Positions 31,947 to 42,289 of a DNA stretch of 64,000 nt are shown one piece after another (within the stretch, counting starts at the first letter, position 1; each line of letters starts with the position of its first letter). Source of the stretch: Ascoidea asiatica (taxonomy: Eukaryota; Ascomycota; Saccharomycetes; Ascoideales; Ascoideaceae); contig BCKQ01000028.1 of assembly GCA_001600695.1 (NCBI GenBank), positions 1-64,000 on the forward strand, given 5' to 3'. The notes beneath the pieces are model-generated. The model did not search any database. It saw only the letters and a list, made by a program, of their open reading frames with translations, and was not told where the DNA came from. Position numbers and translations under genes: made by a program.

Positions 31947-33434
31947 ATGAACCTAATAACCAAGAAATTTATAGAAAGGGTGAATAAAAATGAGGGTTCA
32001 AAGAAAACATCATTTCAAAATGAACTATTATCTTCTTCAATAATTAATATAGTTTTCAAGCATAATCAGACTTGGAGAGTAGATATTAAAGNTTTATATA
32101 AAAATAAAAATGGGTTTCGAAATGTATCTATTGAAGATAAAGAAAGTTTTTTACATCTTATTCCAGTAGATCAAAGACAGCATATAATTCCAATTTTTTT
32201 AAAACTGTTATCTGATCAAAACCTAAAGCTAAAACAATATATGTATGATTGTATTTTACAATCTAGATTCATTTCATGATCAAATGATATCAGAAAAGAT
32301 TCCACTAACTATATATACATTTAGTAAAGTATTTTCTGGACTATAAAAATCTGATTTATATCTCAATTATTCAATCAAGCAAGAAGAAATTTTTTCTTAG
32401 ATGAATATTATTTGGCTCAAATTAAAGAATATAATATCGAATGAAATCAAACAAAATTCAATTATTATTATCACTTTATTACAAATATCACTTAAATCAA
32501 ATAATATGAAACAATGTGTTGAAACTTATAATTCTTTAATATTACTCTATTAAGGAAATAAGAATATTCCAAAATGTTTAGATTTATATAAAGATATGAT
32601 TTCAAACTCAGTCGAATCTGATTTTCAAACATTTATAATCTTAGCAAAAACTTGTTCAAGAGAAAATAAAATTATCTTAAAGGAGTGGGATTTTTTTTTA
32701 AAAGCTTATATTCAGAATAAAAANGATATTAATGAGACTTTGTTAGAAACATTTATGTTTCTTTGTGTAAAAGATTTGAATTCAGTTATGGTACGAATGT
32801 TATTTTCTAGAATTTATCAATCTGCAAATAAAATAGAACCGAAATTATTAAATCATCTTTTAAATTGTTATAAAGGTGTCAAGATATTAAAACTTTACCA
32901 TCATTACCAATTTATGAATTAAACAATGATTCACAGATAATTGCTGAATCTAATGCTATATGGTTTTATTGTTTAACAAACTACCTAGATTTTATATGCA
33001 TTGAAAATGTTGGAGCTTTTTTGAATGTTACAGTAAAACGTGGTGAAAATATTGATGGAGTTTATCAATAAATTCAATTAAACCTCTATTTTTTGAAGAT
33101 GAAACTTTGATTGTCAAAAAAAAATGATAAATCAGGAGTTTTATCCATTATTGAAGAGAAAGTTGAAAAATGTAATATAATTGAGGGAACAGAAAATCAC
33201 ATCAATAATAATATAAATCATGAGGATATTAAAACTATAATACCTAAAGCATTGGAAGAAAGTAGTCATTTAGATTGGAACTTTTATTATTTAAAAAACT
33301 TGTANATTACTACAGAACATATAGGTTATGAGCATATAACAAAAAATGTAAGTCAAATTTGTAACTCTAAAAGACGTAGTAAAGGGGAATTAAAAGAGAT
33401 GCTAAAACAAGAAGAATTTAAAAAAAAAAAATGA
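31947..33434 (+). pseudogene. broken PPR-like mitochondrial RNA-processing factor gene
   Basis: A series of protein-like segments runs in one direction but in different frames: 31947-32279, roughly 32540-32880, 32883-33071, and 33111-33434. They are separated by stops and frame changes. Helical-repeat text such as VMVRMLFSRIYQSANKIEP followed by LLNHLLNCYKG, and later NVGAFLNVTVKRGE, is reminiscent of pentatricopeptide proteins of the Ccm1/Dmr1 type, which process mitochondrial 15S rRNA. At least four disruptions are needed to explain it, so it is most likely a decayed gene; one break lies at a 9-A run and could be sequence error. No low-complexity Asn tracts are present. Family assignment is tentative. 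Confidence 0.55.
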
Positions 33435-33634
33435 NTCAAAATATTNNAATAGTTTTGTATATATAGTATTTTTATTTATTTTTTTTTATTTATAAATGGA
33501 AATAATTTATAAATAGAGACGATTTTGAAATTGTCTAAGTCTTAATGTAAATAAAAATTTTAACAATAGATCTAGTGAATAGCTATATATAATTTAAGGA
33601 ATATAGTTCTTTTTTTTATTATATTTAGATAGAA

Positions 33635-34330
33635 TTAAATAAGATCTTTTCCAAAAATGATTGCTCCAACCGGTTCATCAGTTCCAGTTAATCTAGCAGC
33701 ATTCTTTATGTAACCTATTCTTTCAAAACCTAAAGAATCCCAAATTTTATAACTTNCAGGATTATTTTCAAATACAAGATTAAAAACAGAATAAGTATAA
33801 CCAAGTTTAGGAGCCCATTTAAGATACATTTTACCTAAATTTTTTCCAATTTTAAGTCCAGAACCTCTATATTTAAAGTTAACTAAAAATGCACCATTAC
33901 AATTATGTGAACAATGACCAGAATAATTTGGTTTAATATAATGCATACCAAGAAAGCAAGTATCCCAATCATTGAAGTTAGGATCTTTTATTTTCTTAGA
34001 AGTTGATTCAATATTACCCAATAACATTATATTACTAAAAAAATGAAACCAATAATGATCAAACTCATCTTTAGATAATGGATAAAATTGTGGATAAGTG
34101 TTACCTTTTAAAATTTCTTTATTGAAAAGTTCAAAACAATAATTGAATAATGTTTCTGAAATTTCATCTTTAGATTCAATTGGAAAACAAGTTGCTTTTA
34201 TATCATCTTTCAAAATAATTTCTTCTGGTTCACTGATTAATTTTATTTTTTTAGCTTTAATTTTAAAAAGCTCTTCTTCATGATTTTCACTGTATGGAAC
34301 AGAACTAGAACCTGAAAATTTAGTAGCCAT
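33635..34330 (-). CDS. MPR1: Mpr1-type N-acetyltransferase (azetidine-2-carboxylate / proline pathway)
   Basis: 231 residues, same size as Mpr1 (229) of S. cerevisiae Sigma1278b, and similar along its length. Matching blocks include ATCFPIESKDEISETLFNYC, NTYPQFYPL, YIKPNYSGHCSHNCNGAFLV (residues 131-150), the GNAT acetyl-CoA loop YRGSGLKIGKNL (154-165), WAPKLGYTYSVFNLVFENN and SYKIWDSLGFERIG. Mpr1 acetylates the toxic proline analogue azetidine-2-carboxylate and a proline-metabolism intermediate, lowering oxidative stress and feeding arginine synthesis. The gene is present in only some yeasts. One N falls at residue 192. It is convergent with the upstream pseudogene and divergent from TAD3. 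Confidence 0.93.
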   Translation of the reverse strand: MATKFSGSSSVPYSENHEEELFKIKAKKIKLISEPEEIILKDDIKATCFPIESKDEISETLFNYCFELFNKEILKGNTYPQFYPLSKDEFDHYWFHFFSNIMLLGNIESTSKKIKDPNFNDWDTCFLGMHYIKPNYSGHCSHNCNGAFLVNFKYRGSGLKIGKNLGKMYLKWAPKLGYTYSVFNLVFENNPXSYKIWDSLGFERIGYIKNAARLTGTDEPVGAIIFGKDLI

Positions 34331-35067
34331 TTTGTATTATTCTATAATAGCAAAAAAACACTTTTATATTTAAGAAAAAATAACAAAAAAAAGTTAAATG
34401 ACAAATTACTTCTTTTAATAGCAAAATGAAGAAAAAAAATTGGTGATTTGAAATCTGCTTTATTTGAATAGAGTGTGTTGAAAAACTTACTTATTTAGGA
34501 CAAAAAGCCGCCAGAGAGTTATCTGATTACTTACCCATGGAACTGGTTCTGAAAAATGCACTTCTATGTTATGGATACATATTTATACTTATTTATACCG
34601 CGGATGGCTTGTTTTTGAGCAAAAAATAAAAATGGTAAACTTTAACTTTGGGAAATTGAGTAATGCAATTTCAAGAACTGGAACAATCAAATCATGTAAT
34701 GTTTACTTTCAAATTTGGAATTGTATCAAAATAGAAATATCTAAAAAAGAAGTTGAAAATTTTCTAATCCTAGTTTTTTGTAAATTTATTTTAAAACTTT
34801 TTAGCATATTGAAGAACTGAGTAAATAAGTTTTATAGAAAAGAATATATGAATAAGGAGTAATCAGCCATTGGTGGCACATGAGACCCACAGTTCTGGTC
34901 TCAACTTNTTTACTCGGCAATATTTTTCGATTGACAAAAAATGATGAAATTGAAAAACTGGAAAATAAATTGGAAATTGGAGAATAAATCAGTACAATGC
35001 AGAGATTTATTGAATTATTTGTTTATTATTAAAAGATAGAATAAAGTCCAGGAGATTGAAAAGACAT
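34331..35067. other. divergent MPR1/TAD3 intergenic region
   Basis: Contains CCGCGGA at about 34600 and the inverted repeat TGAGACC/GGTCTCA (about 34881-34903, loop 9). An open frame of 84 codons at 34566-34820 lacks any recognisable feature and is probably not a gene. Confidence 0.4.
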
Positions 35068-36195
35068 ATGAAATCAAAAAAGAGTAGAGATAACCAGTCC
35101 AATTTTCTACTGGAAAAGGTTGATTATGAAAAATATAATATTGGAAATGTTCTACAATATAAAGTTAAATATCATATTCAAAATCAAATCACAAATAATG
35201 ACATAGATAATTCAAATGAATTTGAAAATCATGAAATATTCAAAGAATTAAAAGAGATTTGGATCATTAGAATAAACAAAAAAAACACTTCAAAGATTCT
35301 TTCCAAAATTAAAGAAATTAAAATAAGTGAAAATGATTATCCAGAACTTAATATTTTTAAAAAAATTAAAATTTCAAAAACTTTTAAAGATTCTTTAGAA
35401 ATTATATTATCTTCAAAGAATTATATCAATAATAAAATTGAATTAATTACAAAATTTAACTTGAATGAAATTTTAAATATAAATGATTCTGAAAGTATCC
35501 TTAATCAAATTTCTATTATAAATTTACCAATTAATAAAAATTTTTTAAATTTTTTAAATTTCTTGAATTTAAAACAAATTAAATTCATTAATGAAAAATT
35601 TTGGCCAGTAATTTGGAAAGGTGATTTAAATTTAATGAAATTTAAAGATGATTTGAAACAAATGAAATTATCAAATTTAAAATTTAATCAGATTATTAAA
35701 ACTTTAAATGATCTTATAATTGATTCAAATAATAATAATAATAATAATAATAATAGTAAAAATAATCCAAATGGTTTATCAATAATTACAATAATAAAAA
35801 ATTCAAAAAATGAAATAATAATTAAAAGATTTGATGATAGATTTAATAATTTCTTACATCATAGTATNATAAAATCTTTAAAAGATTTACCAATAAGAAA
35901 TAGTAATAATAATAACGATAACGATAATACCATTGATAATGATGAATATTTATGTTTAAATTATGAAATTTATACTACTCATGAACCTTGTTCTTATTGT
36001 TTAATGGCCTTAATTCATTCAAGAATTAAAAGATTATATTATATCAATGATAATTTTAAAACTGGTTCAATTAATAAATATTTCTTAAATGATTATAATT
36101 ATTTAAATTGGAAATTTCCGGTTTATCAATATATTCCATTAAATTTTATTGAAAATAATATTTTAATCTATAATAATGATAATGAATTCTACTAA
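35068..36195 (+). CDS. TAD3: Tad3 subunit of the tRNA A34 adenosine deaminase
   Basis: 375 residues from the ATG at 35068 (the upstream in-frame codon at 35056 is TTG). The C-terminal deaminase fold has the zinc site HHS (His264-His265-Ser266) and THEPCSYC (Pro307, Cys308, Cys311). The catalytic Glu of active deaminases (HAE) is absent: the residue after His265-Ser266 is an N-containing codon ATN, so Ile or Met, not Glu. That is the hallmark of Tad3, the non-catalytic partner of Tad2 (HxV in other species). The complex converts A34 to inosine in the anticodon of several tRNAs and is essential in yeast. An Asn tract sits between the N-terminal domain and the deaminase fold (nt 35728-35754). 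81 bp separate its stop from that of convergent DIS3. Confidence 0.9.
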   Translation: MKSKKSRDNQSNFLLEKVDYEKYNIGNVLQYKVKYHIQNQITNNDIDNSNEFENHEIFKELKEIWIIRINKKNTSKILSKIKEIKISENDYPELNIFKKIKISKTFKDSLEIILSSKNYINNKIELITKFNLNEILNINDSESILNQISIINLPINKNFLNFLNFLNLKQIKFINEKFWPVIWKGDLNLMKFKDDLKQMKLSNLKFNQIIKTLNDLIIDSNNNNNNNNNSKNNPNGLSIITIIKNSKNEIIIKRFDDRFNNFLHHSXIKSLKDLPIRNSNNNNDNDNTIDNDEYLCLNYEIYTTHEPCSYCLMALIHSRIKRLYYINDNFKTGSINKYFLNDYNYLNWKFPVYQYIPLNFIENNILIYNNDNEFY

Positions 36196-36276
36196 TAATG
36201 AATTCTACTAATAATATACTGTATATTAAGATAAATAATTTTTATAATAATCAATTAATCAAATCTAATTAAAAAT

Positions 36277-39200
36277 TTAATTGAGTATTAATTGAGCTTT
36301 TCTTTTACCTGTTCTTGAATCAAATACTGATTTAACTTCAACTGAAACTTTATCAAAAATACTAATTTTTCTTTCTTTATTACTTCTTATATCTTTAAAT
36401 GTTAAATCAAAATTATCTTCATCATAAATTGAATTATTTATATCACCAAATGTATCTAATTTTATTAAACTTTCAACTCCAAATCTTGGTACTAAAACAA
36501 CAATTCCATTGGAAAATATTTTTATAATATATCCTTCTTCTGAACTTTCATTATTTTTCATAACTTGTCCAACATAATATTCAATACTTGCTCTACCTGC
36601 AAATTGTGCATTACGATGTCTTTTATTAATATTCTTACTTATTAAATCCATTTTATTTTTATCTCTATGAATTAAATCCAATGGTTCATAATTTATTGCT
36701 GCTGCTAATTGTCTATGAACAACAACATCACAATATCTTCTTATTGGTGATGTAAAATGTGTATAAATATCAACTGCTAATCCATAATGTTTAAATTCAG
36801 GATATGAAAATGATCCNGAAATAAAATATTCTGCTGCCATCATACATCTTGTTGCCATAATTCTAATTAATGTATTAAAATATGGATCTTTTAAATCTTC
36901 TAATTTATCTAAAGATTCTGAAAATTCTTTAGAATTTGATAAATTTAAAACTTTATTTTTTTTAACTTTTAACATTTCATTTAATATTGTAAAATTTGTT
37001 GCAGGTGGNTCACCATGTCTTCTTAACATTGCAGTTTGTGGAAATGTATCATGAATTTTTCTTGCAACTGAAATATTTGCTAATAACATAAATTCTTCAA
37101 CTAATGAATTTGTTTCTAATAATTTTTTAATTTCAACTTCATTTGGATCTGCAGTTTCACTATCCATATGAACTTTAACTTCTGGTGATGCTAAATTTAA
37201 TGCACCTGCTTCAATTCTTTTTTCTTTTAATTTTTTACTTAACATTAATAAAGCTCTCATACCTTGAGTTAATTCATCTTGATTATTTTTATCATCAATT
37301 CTTAATTGNGCTCTTTCATAAGAAAATGCTTCTCTTGATTTTATTATACTTTTCATAAATTTAACATTAATAATATTTGCATCATTATCTAATTCCCAAA
37401 TACATGAAAATGAAAATCTATCAACATATGGTTTTAATGAACATAAATCTGTACCTAATAATAATGGTAACATATCAATTCTTTTATCAACTAAATAAAC
37501 TGAAGTACCTCTTGAAGCACCTTCTGCATCTAATGGAGTTCCTGCTTTAACAAAATGTGTAACATCAGCAATATGAACACCAATTTCCCAATTACCATTT
37601 GATAATTTTTTTGCATGTAAAGCATCATCAATATCTACACACCCAGGAGGATCAATTGAACAAACTAATCTATCTCTTAAATCAATTCTTTTTTTTAAAA
37701 ATTCATCATTTGTATTAATTAAATCATCAGGAACTTTCCAATTATGACCTTCTTTTGGTAAACATTCTAAAACATTTTTACTAAATGGTTTATATTCAAC
37801 ATTATATTCTAATAATAAAGCTTCAGTTTCTGCTTCAACAGTTTCAATTTGACCTAAAGAACGTACAAAATGACCTTGAGGATATTTTGAATTTATTGGC
37901 CAAGAATCAATTGCAATTACAATTCTTTTACCAATTAAATCATTTAATTTTCTTGTTCTAATTTTTATATTTGGTAAAGATTTATCTATTAAAGTTACAA
38001 AACAATTTCTTGGAGAATTTGATATTGAATTTAAAGTTGAAGAATCAATAGAATTTGTTGAAATTTGTCCAACAAAAAATCTCCAATTTCTTCTAACTAT
38101 ACCTACAATTTTTGCAGTTGGAATNGTTTTATCTTCAGTTGATTTTTGAGTTTTTATAGCTTCATACATTAATAATTTTTTTTCATTTTCAGATATATTA
38201 ATTTCATTTTCATTATTTTCATTCTCAGTATTACCAATATCACCATCATCAGGATTATCATTAATATTTACAGTTTCATCATCAATTATTGTAGAAATTG
38301 GTTTTTTCCAAGTTTTTTTTGGTAATAATTCAATTATAACTTGATCACCATTAAAAGCTCTATTTAAAGATTGTCTACCTTGAATTAATAAAGGTTTATT
38401 AAAAGAAGGAATTGAAACATTACCTTCAAGAAAATTATATGGGGATATATTAATTATACCTTGATATAAAGTACCAGATTTAATACCAGCCATTAATTTA
38501 CCAGTTGAATAATATTCATTATATGTAAACCCACCAATTTGAGAATTTGAATTATCAACAAATGAATCATTATTATTGAATATATTTGGNAATAAATCTT
38601 TAATTGAATCAGATAAAGAATTTGGTAAATTTTCAATATAATCAATTAAATTAAAAGCAATTAAATTTTCATCTTTTGATTTTTTTAAATTATCTTTATC
38701 ATTAGTTAATAAAATTATTTTAAAATTCGTATCTTGTTTAATTGATAAATTTAAATGAGATTGATACCAAGAACATAATTTTCTTATTGCTCTATCATTT
38801 CTATCATTTATTGATTCATTTTTGTTTCTTGTTATATAAGAATCTTTATTAAATTCATTATGAAATACAATAATTTGATTTTCCTCATTTTTAATTAAAT
38901 TTCTTAGTCTAAGATAAATTGGATAACTTTTATTTTTAACTTCATCTAAAACAGTTTGAGGAATAATTATATTTTTTAAGAAATTTTTACTTAAATCTTT
39001 TAAAGTGGTATCATTATTATTATTATGTAAATTTTGATTAAAATTTTCAAATAAATCAATTGATTGTAAGATAATATTTGTATCAATTACTAAATAATGA
39101 GGATAATTAAATTTTGAAGAATTTTTATCAAATTTAAAAGGATCATTGGAAAGTATGAAGTTTTGATAATTACCATTTGGATCAGGTTTTATGATAGATT

Positions 39201-39354
39201 GACAAACATTACAAAATTGTGAAAGACATGGTATATCATCTCTTAAATAATGCTCTCTTACTATTTTTGTTGCATTTCCATTTCTTGATTTAATGAATAC
39301 TTTTTGAGTTACTGTTAAACCACTTGAAAGTCTCTTTCTAGTATCCAAGGACAT
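36277..39354 (-). CDS. DIS3: Dis3/Rrp44 catalytic subunit of the RNA exosome
   Basis: 1025 residues against 1001 in S. cerevisiae. Order: N-terminal CR3 cysteines ([10 protein letters not shown]), PIN endonuclease domain from [11 protein letters not shown] to ILLTNDKDN, two cold-shock domains, RNB exonuclease domain and S1 domain. The RNB magnesium site is intact: [19 protein letters not shown] gives Asp568, Asp574, Asp576 and Asp577, equivalent to yeast Asp543, 549, 551 and 552. Downstream RNB text such as AMLRRHG and [20 protein letters not shown] is canonical. It degrades and processes RNA 3' to 5' in the nucleus and cytoplasm. Insertions are few, unlike most neighbours, with short Asn/Glu runs only between CSD1 and CSD2. 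Several codons contain N. Confidence 0.98.
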   Translation of the reverse strand: MSLDTRKRLSSGLTVTQKVFIKSRNGNATKIVREHYLRDDIPCLSQFCNVCQSIIKPDPNGNYQNFILSNDPFKFDKNSSKFNYPHYLVIDTNIILQSIDLFENFNQNLHNNNNDTTLKDLSKNFLKNIIIPQTVLDEVKNKSYPIYLRLRNLIKNEENQIIVFHNEFNKDSYITRNKNESINDRNDRAIRKLCSWYQSHLNLSIKQDTNFKIILLTNDKDNLKKSKDENLIAFNLIDYIENLPNSLSDSIKDLXPNIFNNNDSFVDNSNSQIGGFTYNEYYSTGKLMAGIKSGTLYQGIINISPYNFLEGNVSIPSFNKPLLIQGRQSLNRAFNGDQVIIELLPKKTWKKPISTIIDDETVNINDNPDDGDIGNTENENNENEINISENEKKLLMYEAIKTQKSTEDKXIPTAKIVGIVRRNWRFFVGQISTNSIDSSTLNSISNSPRNCFVTLIDKSLPNIKIRTRKLNDLIGKRIVIAIDSWPINSKYPQGHFVRSLGQIETVEAETEALLLEYNVEYKPFSKNVLECLPKEGHNWKVPDDLINTNDEFLKKRIDLRDRLVCSIDPPGCVDIDDALHAKKLSNGNWEIGVHIADVTHFVKAGTPLDAEGASRGTSVYLVDKRIDMLPLLLGTDLCSLKPYVDRFSFSCIWELDNDANIINVKFMKSIIKSREAFSYERXQLRIDDKNNQDELTQGMRALLMLSKKLKEKRIEAGALNLASPEVKVHMDSETADPNEVEIKKLLETNSLVEEFMLLANISVARKIHDTFPQTAMLRRHGXPPATNFTILNEMLKVKKNKVLNLSNSKEFSESLDKLEDLKDPYFNTLIRIMATRCMMAAEYFIXGSFSYPEFKHYGLAVDIYTHFTSPIRRYCDVVVHRQLAAAINYEPLDLIHRDKNKMDLISKNINKRHRNAQFAGRASIEYYVGQVMKNNESSEEGYIIKIFSNGIVVLVPRFGVESLIKLDTFGDINNSIYDEDNFDLTFKDIRSNKERKISIFDKVSVEVKSVFDSRTGKRKAQLILN

Positions 39355-40188
39355 CCTTTCTTTACTACAATCGTTGTTCTAATTGGTATTCTTAATGCTC
39401 AAAGTAAATAAAAAATACAGAATATAATTTAATCAAACTTAATCAGATATCTTTCTTCATTTATTTTTTTTTCATTGCACTTTAAACCTTCCTTTCTTTT
39501 CTTGAGATTTCTTCCAGATATAAAAATTTTGCTGAAGCGGAAATCCACGGAAAACAGAAGATTTCACCAGCACCGCCACAAATATTTATTTTTTGAGTTT
39601 TACGGGAAACGGGAAAAAAAAGAAAATAAAAAAAATTGAATTTAAATTTTCGGGTAGCGGAAACACAAAACGAACGCGGATCCCAATCCATGAATTACTT
39701 CCGTGTTTTTTTTATCTGTTATCTGGATCCGGCGGTGCTCCAGAATTCTGGAAGCCGAGGAAGAAAATGGTAATAAAATAAAGGTTAATGAAGAGCTAAT
39801 ACTGTATTTATTATATTTATATTTAGTGAAATATAAAATGAAAAATAAGAGAGAAAATAAATTTAAAGAGAACCAATCACACAATCATATCCTTTTACAG
39901 GAATATCATGATTGGAACATAGTTCAAGAACCAAGAAATATAGTAATAGTGACACTCTGTTATGACATCAGATAAAGAAGATTTGATATCTGATTGTACT
40001 TTCTTACCAAAAATGTTATTTTTAGTACAATTATCTTCAAAATGCAAAAAAAACCATACCCAATTGTTAAAAAAAAGACCAAATTATCATACCCANCTAA
40101 TAAATTACATAAAAGATAAATAAATTTAAACCAACTTTGAGACAAAAATAAGGATACAAAATAAACTTTAGATTTCTAGATCAATTAT
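39355..40188. other. DIS3 promoter with GC-rich island
   Basis: A GC-richer island at about 39525-39770 contains AGCGGAAA, ACGGGAAACGGG, CGGGTAGCGG and GGATCCGGCGG. It also has a 14-bp palindrome TCCAGAATTCTGGA at 39739-39752, whose TTCTGGAA matches the TTCnnGAA form of a heat-shock element. Overlapping short frames on both strands are not credible genes. Confidence 0.5.
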
Positions 40189-40611
40189 TCAATATTTATC
40201 AAATAAACTTTTATTATCAAACAATTTAGTATTTGTTGAATCATCAATATTATTATCATATGACATATAATTTGTAAATTCTTCTAAATATATTGAAATT
40301 TCTTCAATTGCAAGATTTATACATGCCATAATACATTCAAAATATGATTCTTTTGTTAAAATTTCATTTAAAATATAATTAACATTATCTTTTTTAATTA
40401 AATTTAAAATTTCAAAAAAAACTTCATTTGGTAATTCAAAAAAATTCATTGTTTTATATTTTAAAAATTCTTTAATTAATATATTTCTTAATTTTTGAAA
40501 AAATTCATTAACTAATAATTTTGAAGTTTCTATTGGAATTAAAGCAACTTTTAACATATCATATATTTTTTCATATGTAATTGTTTTAACCTTTACTTCA
40601 ATCATTGACAT
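40189..40611 (-). CDS. small protein of unknown function
   Basis: 140 residues, mainly helical in appearance, with regular Leu/Ile/Phe spacing and a Thr/Asn/Asp-rich end. A central NFFELPNEVFFEILNLI has an F-box-like pattern (LPxEVxxxIL), but the position is mid-protein and the rest of an F-box is not obvious. No signal peptide or membrane segment. Absence of low-complexity tracts and a normal codon pattern make it a plausible real gene. Function unknown. Confidence 0.5.
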   Translation of the reverse strand: MSMIEVKVKTITYEKIYDMLKVALIPIETSKLLVNEFFQKLRNILIKEFLKYKTMNFFELPNEVFFEILNLIKKDNVNYILNEILTKESYFECIMACINLAIEEISIYLEEFTNYMSYDNNIDDSTNTKLFDNKSLFDKY

Positions 40612-42289
40612 TATTATTTATTATTGAGTATTTCTATATTTTCTATTGATATTATTGTTTAATTGATATTATTTGTTTTAGAAAAGAGAAAGAAAGAAAA
40701 AAATTTAGGAAATTGATTGATATTTATATTATTTTTTTGAAACATATTTATACCAAAAATAAGTTAAGTTTAAAAAGTAAAATGATTTGAAATAACTTTT
40801 AACAAGATAAGACAAATAAATTTATATGGCCATATGTCCAGAACTTTGAAATGTTCTTGTATTTATAATATCTTCATATAAATAAGGTTAAAGGATGACC
40901 ATTATATTTTTAGTAATTTACTTTAATTCAATAATAATTTTAATCTCAATCTCATAGCCATTATGATTACCTTTCAAAGGATAAACAAATAAACAAATAA
41001 GTAAAAATTATAATAGAAAGAATAAACAGTACCGAAATAAAGTAATAGTCATATATTTTGTCTCATATTCTAGTTCTTTTGATATTCATATTTAATTATA
41101 AAGTTTTAAATAAACCACTTTTAAATCTTTTAAATTTGACTAATTTGATACTCAAATTCATATTTACCCAAACTAAATTTAATCTAAAAAAGGAGTTTCA
41201 GTGTTCATTAAACACTTCTTATCTTTTGAGTACTAGCCAAGCTAAAAAAAACAAAACTTAATGCATAAAATAAATAAATATTTAGTATCTAAATAAATAA
41301 ATAAGTAAGTCTAGAAACGGTTTGAATACAATTTATAAGTTGCAAAAAAAAGTTATAATTGATTCCTTGTAGGTATTTCAATTACGTATAAATTTAAAGT
41401 ATATTCAAAGCTAAATTTCTTATCAACTACTTATTTGGTTTTCATTTAAACTAAAATAAAAAATGGGGATTGTTGAATTGAACTAAATATTATTGAAATG
41501 AATACCAAAAAATGTACAAATTCTTTCTTTTATTTTTTATTTTTAAATATTTCCCTGTTCATCCATTTTTACCCTTTTAATCTATTTTAAATCCTCTTTA
41601 TCCTCTTTATCCTTTTGATGCTCTTTATCCATTTATTCCTTTTTGCATATGCTATTTCTTTGATCCAAGATGATAGATACTTTGATCTTTNTAAAGCCAT
41701 ATATGGCTTTAGAAAGTGTTCTGATTTCCGAATTTCTTATCATTTTAAAATATATATTTTTTGCAATGTAAACTATTACATCATTTATAAAAGTGTGGTT
41801 TTGGCATAAATTTCGAATTCATTAAACTTCAAGCTATAAATCATGTTATTTCAGGATCTTCATTTTATTCTTTTATTTATTTGTTCTACTTATTTCTTGA
41901 ATGAAACTGCAATGTTATATTATTATATAAATAAACAATGTTATAAAATTGTAAAACTATTTAAAGGTNAGTGAAACGTCGCTTTGCGTACGGGAAATCG
42001 ATTAGGCTTTAAACAGGCATTAAAACGAAGTATTCTCACATACGAACAAAGAAAAAGATGAAAATATTATTTAACACTATCTGTTTTTTTATTAATTCTT
42101 TTAAGAGATAAGAAGAAATAAAAGAAAGTGACATGACATGATATTATATGATATGATAAGGTTAAATCAATTAATATATCGTAAACATTAGTTTATTCAT
42201 TAGATATCTAAAAAAAGAAAAAGAAAAGAAAAATGCTCATTAAGAAGAAAAATTTTAAACTGNTTTATATACAGTATGAGTGATTATGA
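40612..42289. other. 1.68-kb gene-free region with palindromes
   Basis: No supported gene. Contains ATATGGCCATAT (40824-40835), a 20-bp perfect palindrome at 41692-41711 enclosing CCATATATGG, and a GC patch with CGTCGCTTTGCGTACGGG near 41978-41995. Frames at 41058-41261 and 41615-41809 have no recognisable content. The right end is the 3' side of the GH45 gene. Confidence 0.45.
41692..41711. promoter_or_regulatory. 20-bp palindrome with CArG box
   Basis: TAAAGCCATATATGGCTTTA is its own reverse complement. The centre CCATATATGG fits CC(A/T)6GG, the MADS-box (Mcm1/Rlm1/SRF) consensus. No gene start is close, so its role is uncertain. Confidence 0.4.

Noticed and set aside
34566-34820. 84-codon plus-strand frame upstream of TAD3
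   Set aside because: No recognisable motif, lies within a promoter, and its length is within chance for AT-rich DNA of this size.
41058-41809. Two short plus-strand frames (67 and 64 codons) between the 140-aa gene and GH45
   Set aside because: Hydrophobic Leu/Ile/Phe text as expected from AT-rich noncoding DNA; no shared gene structure.
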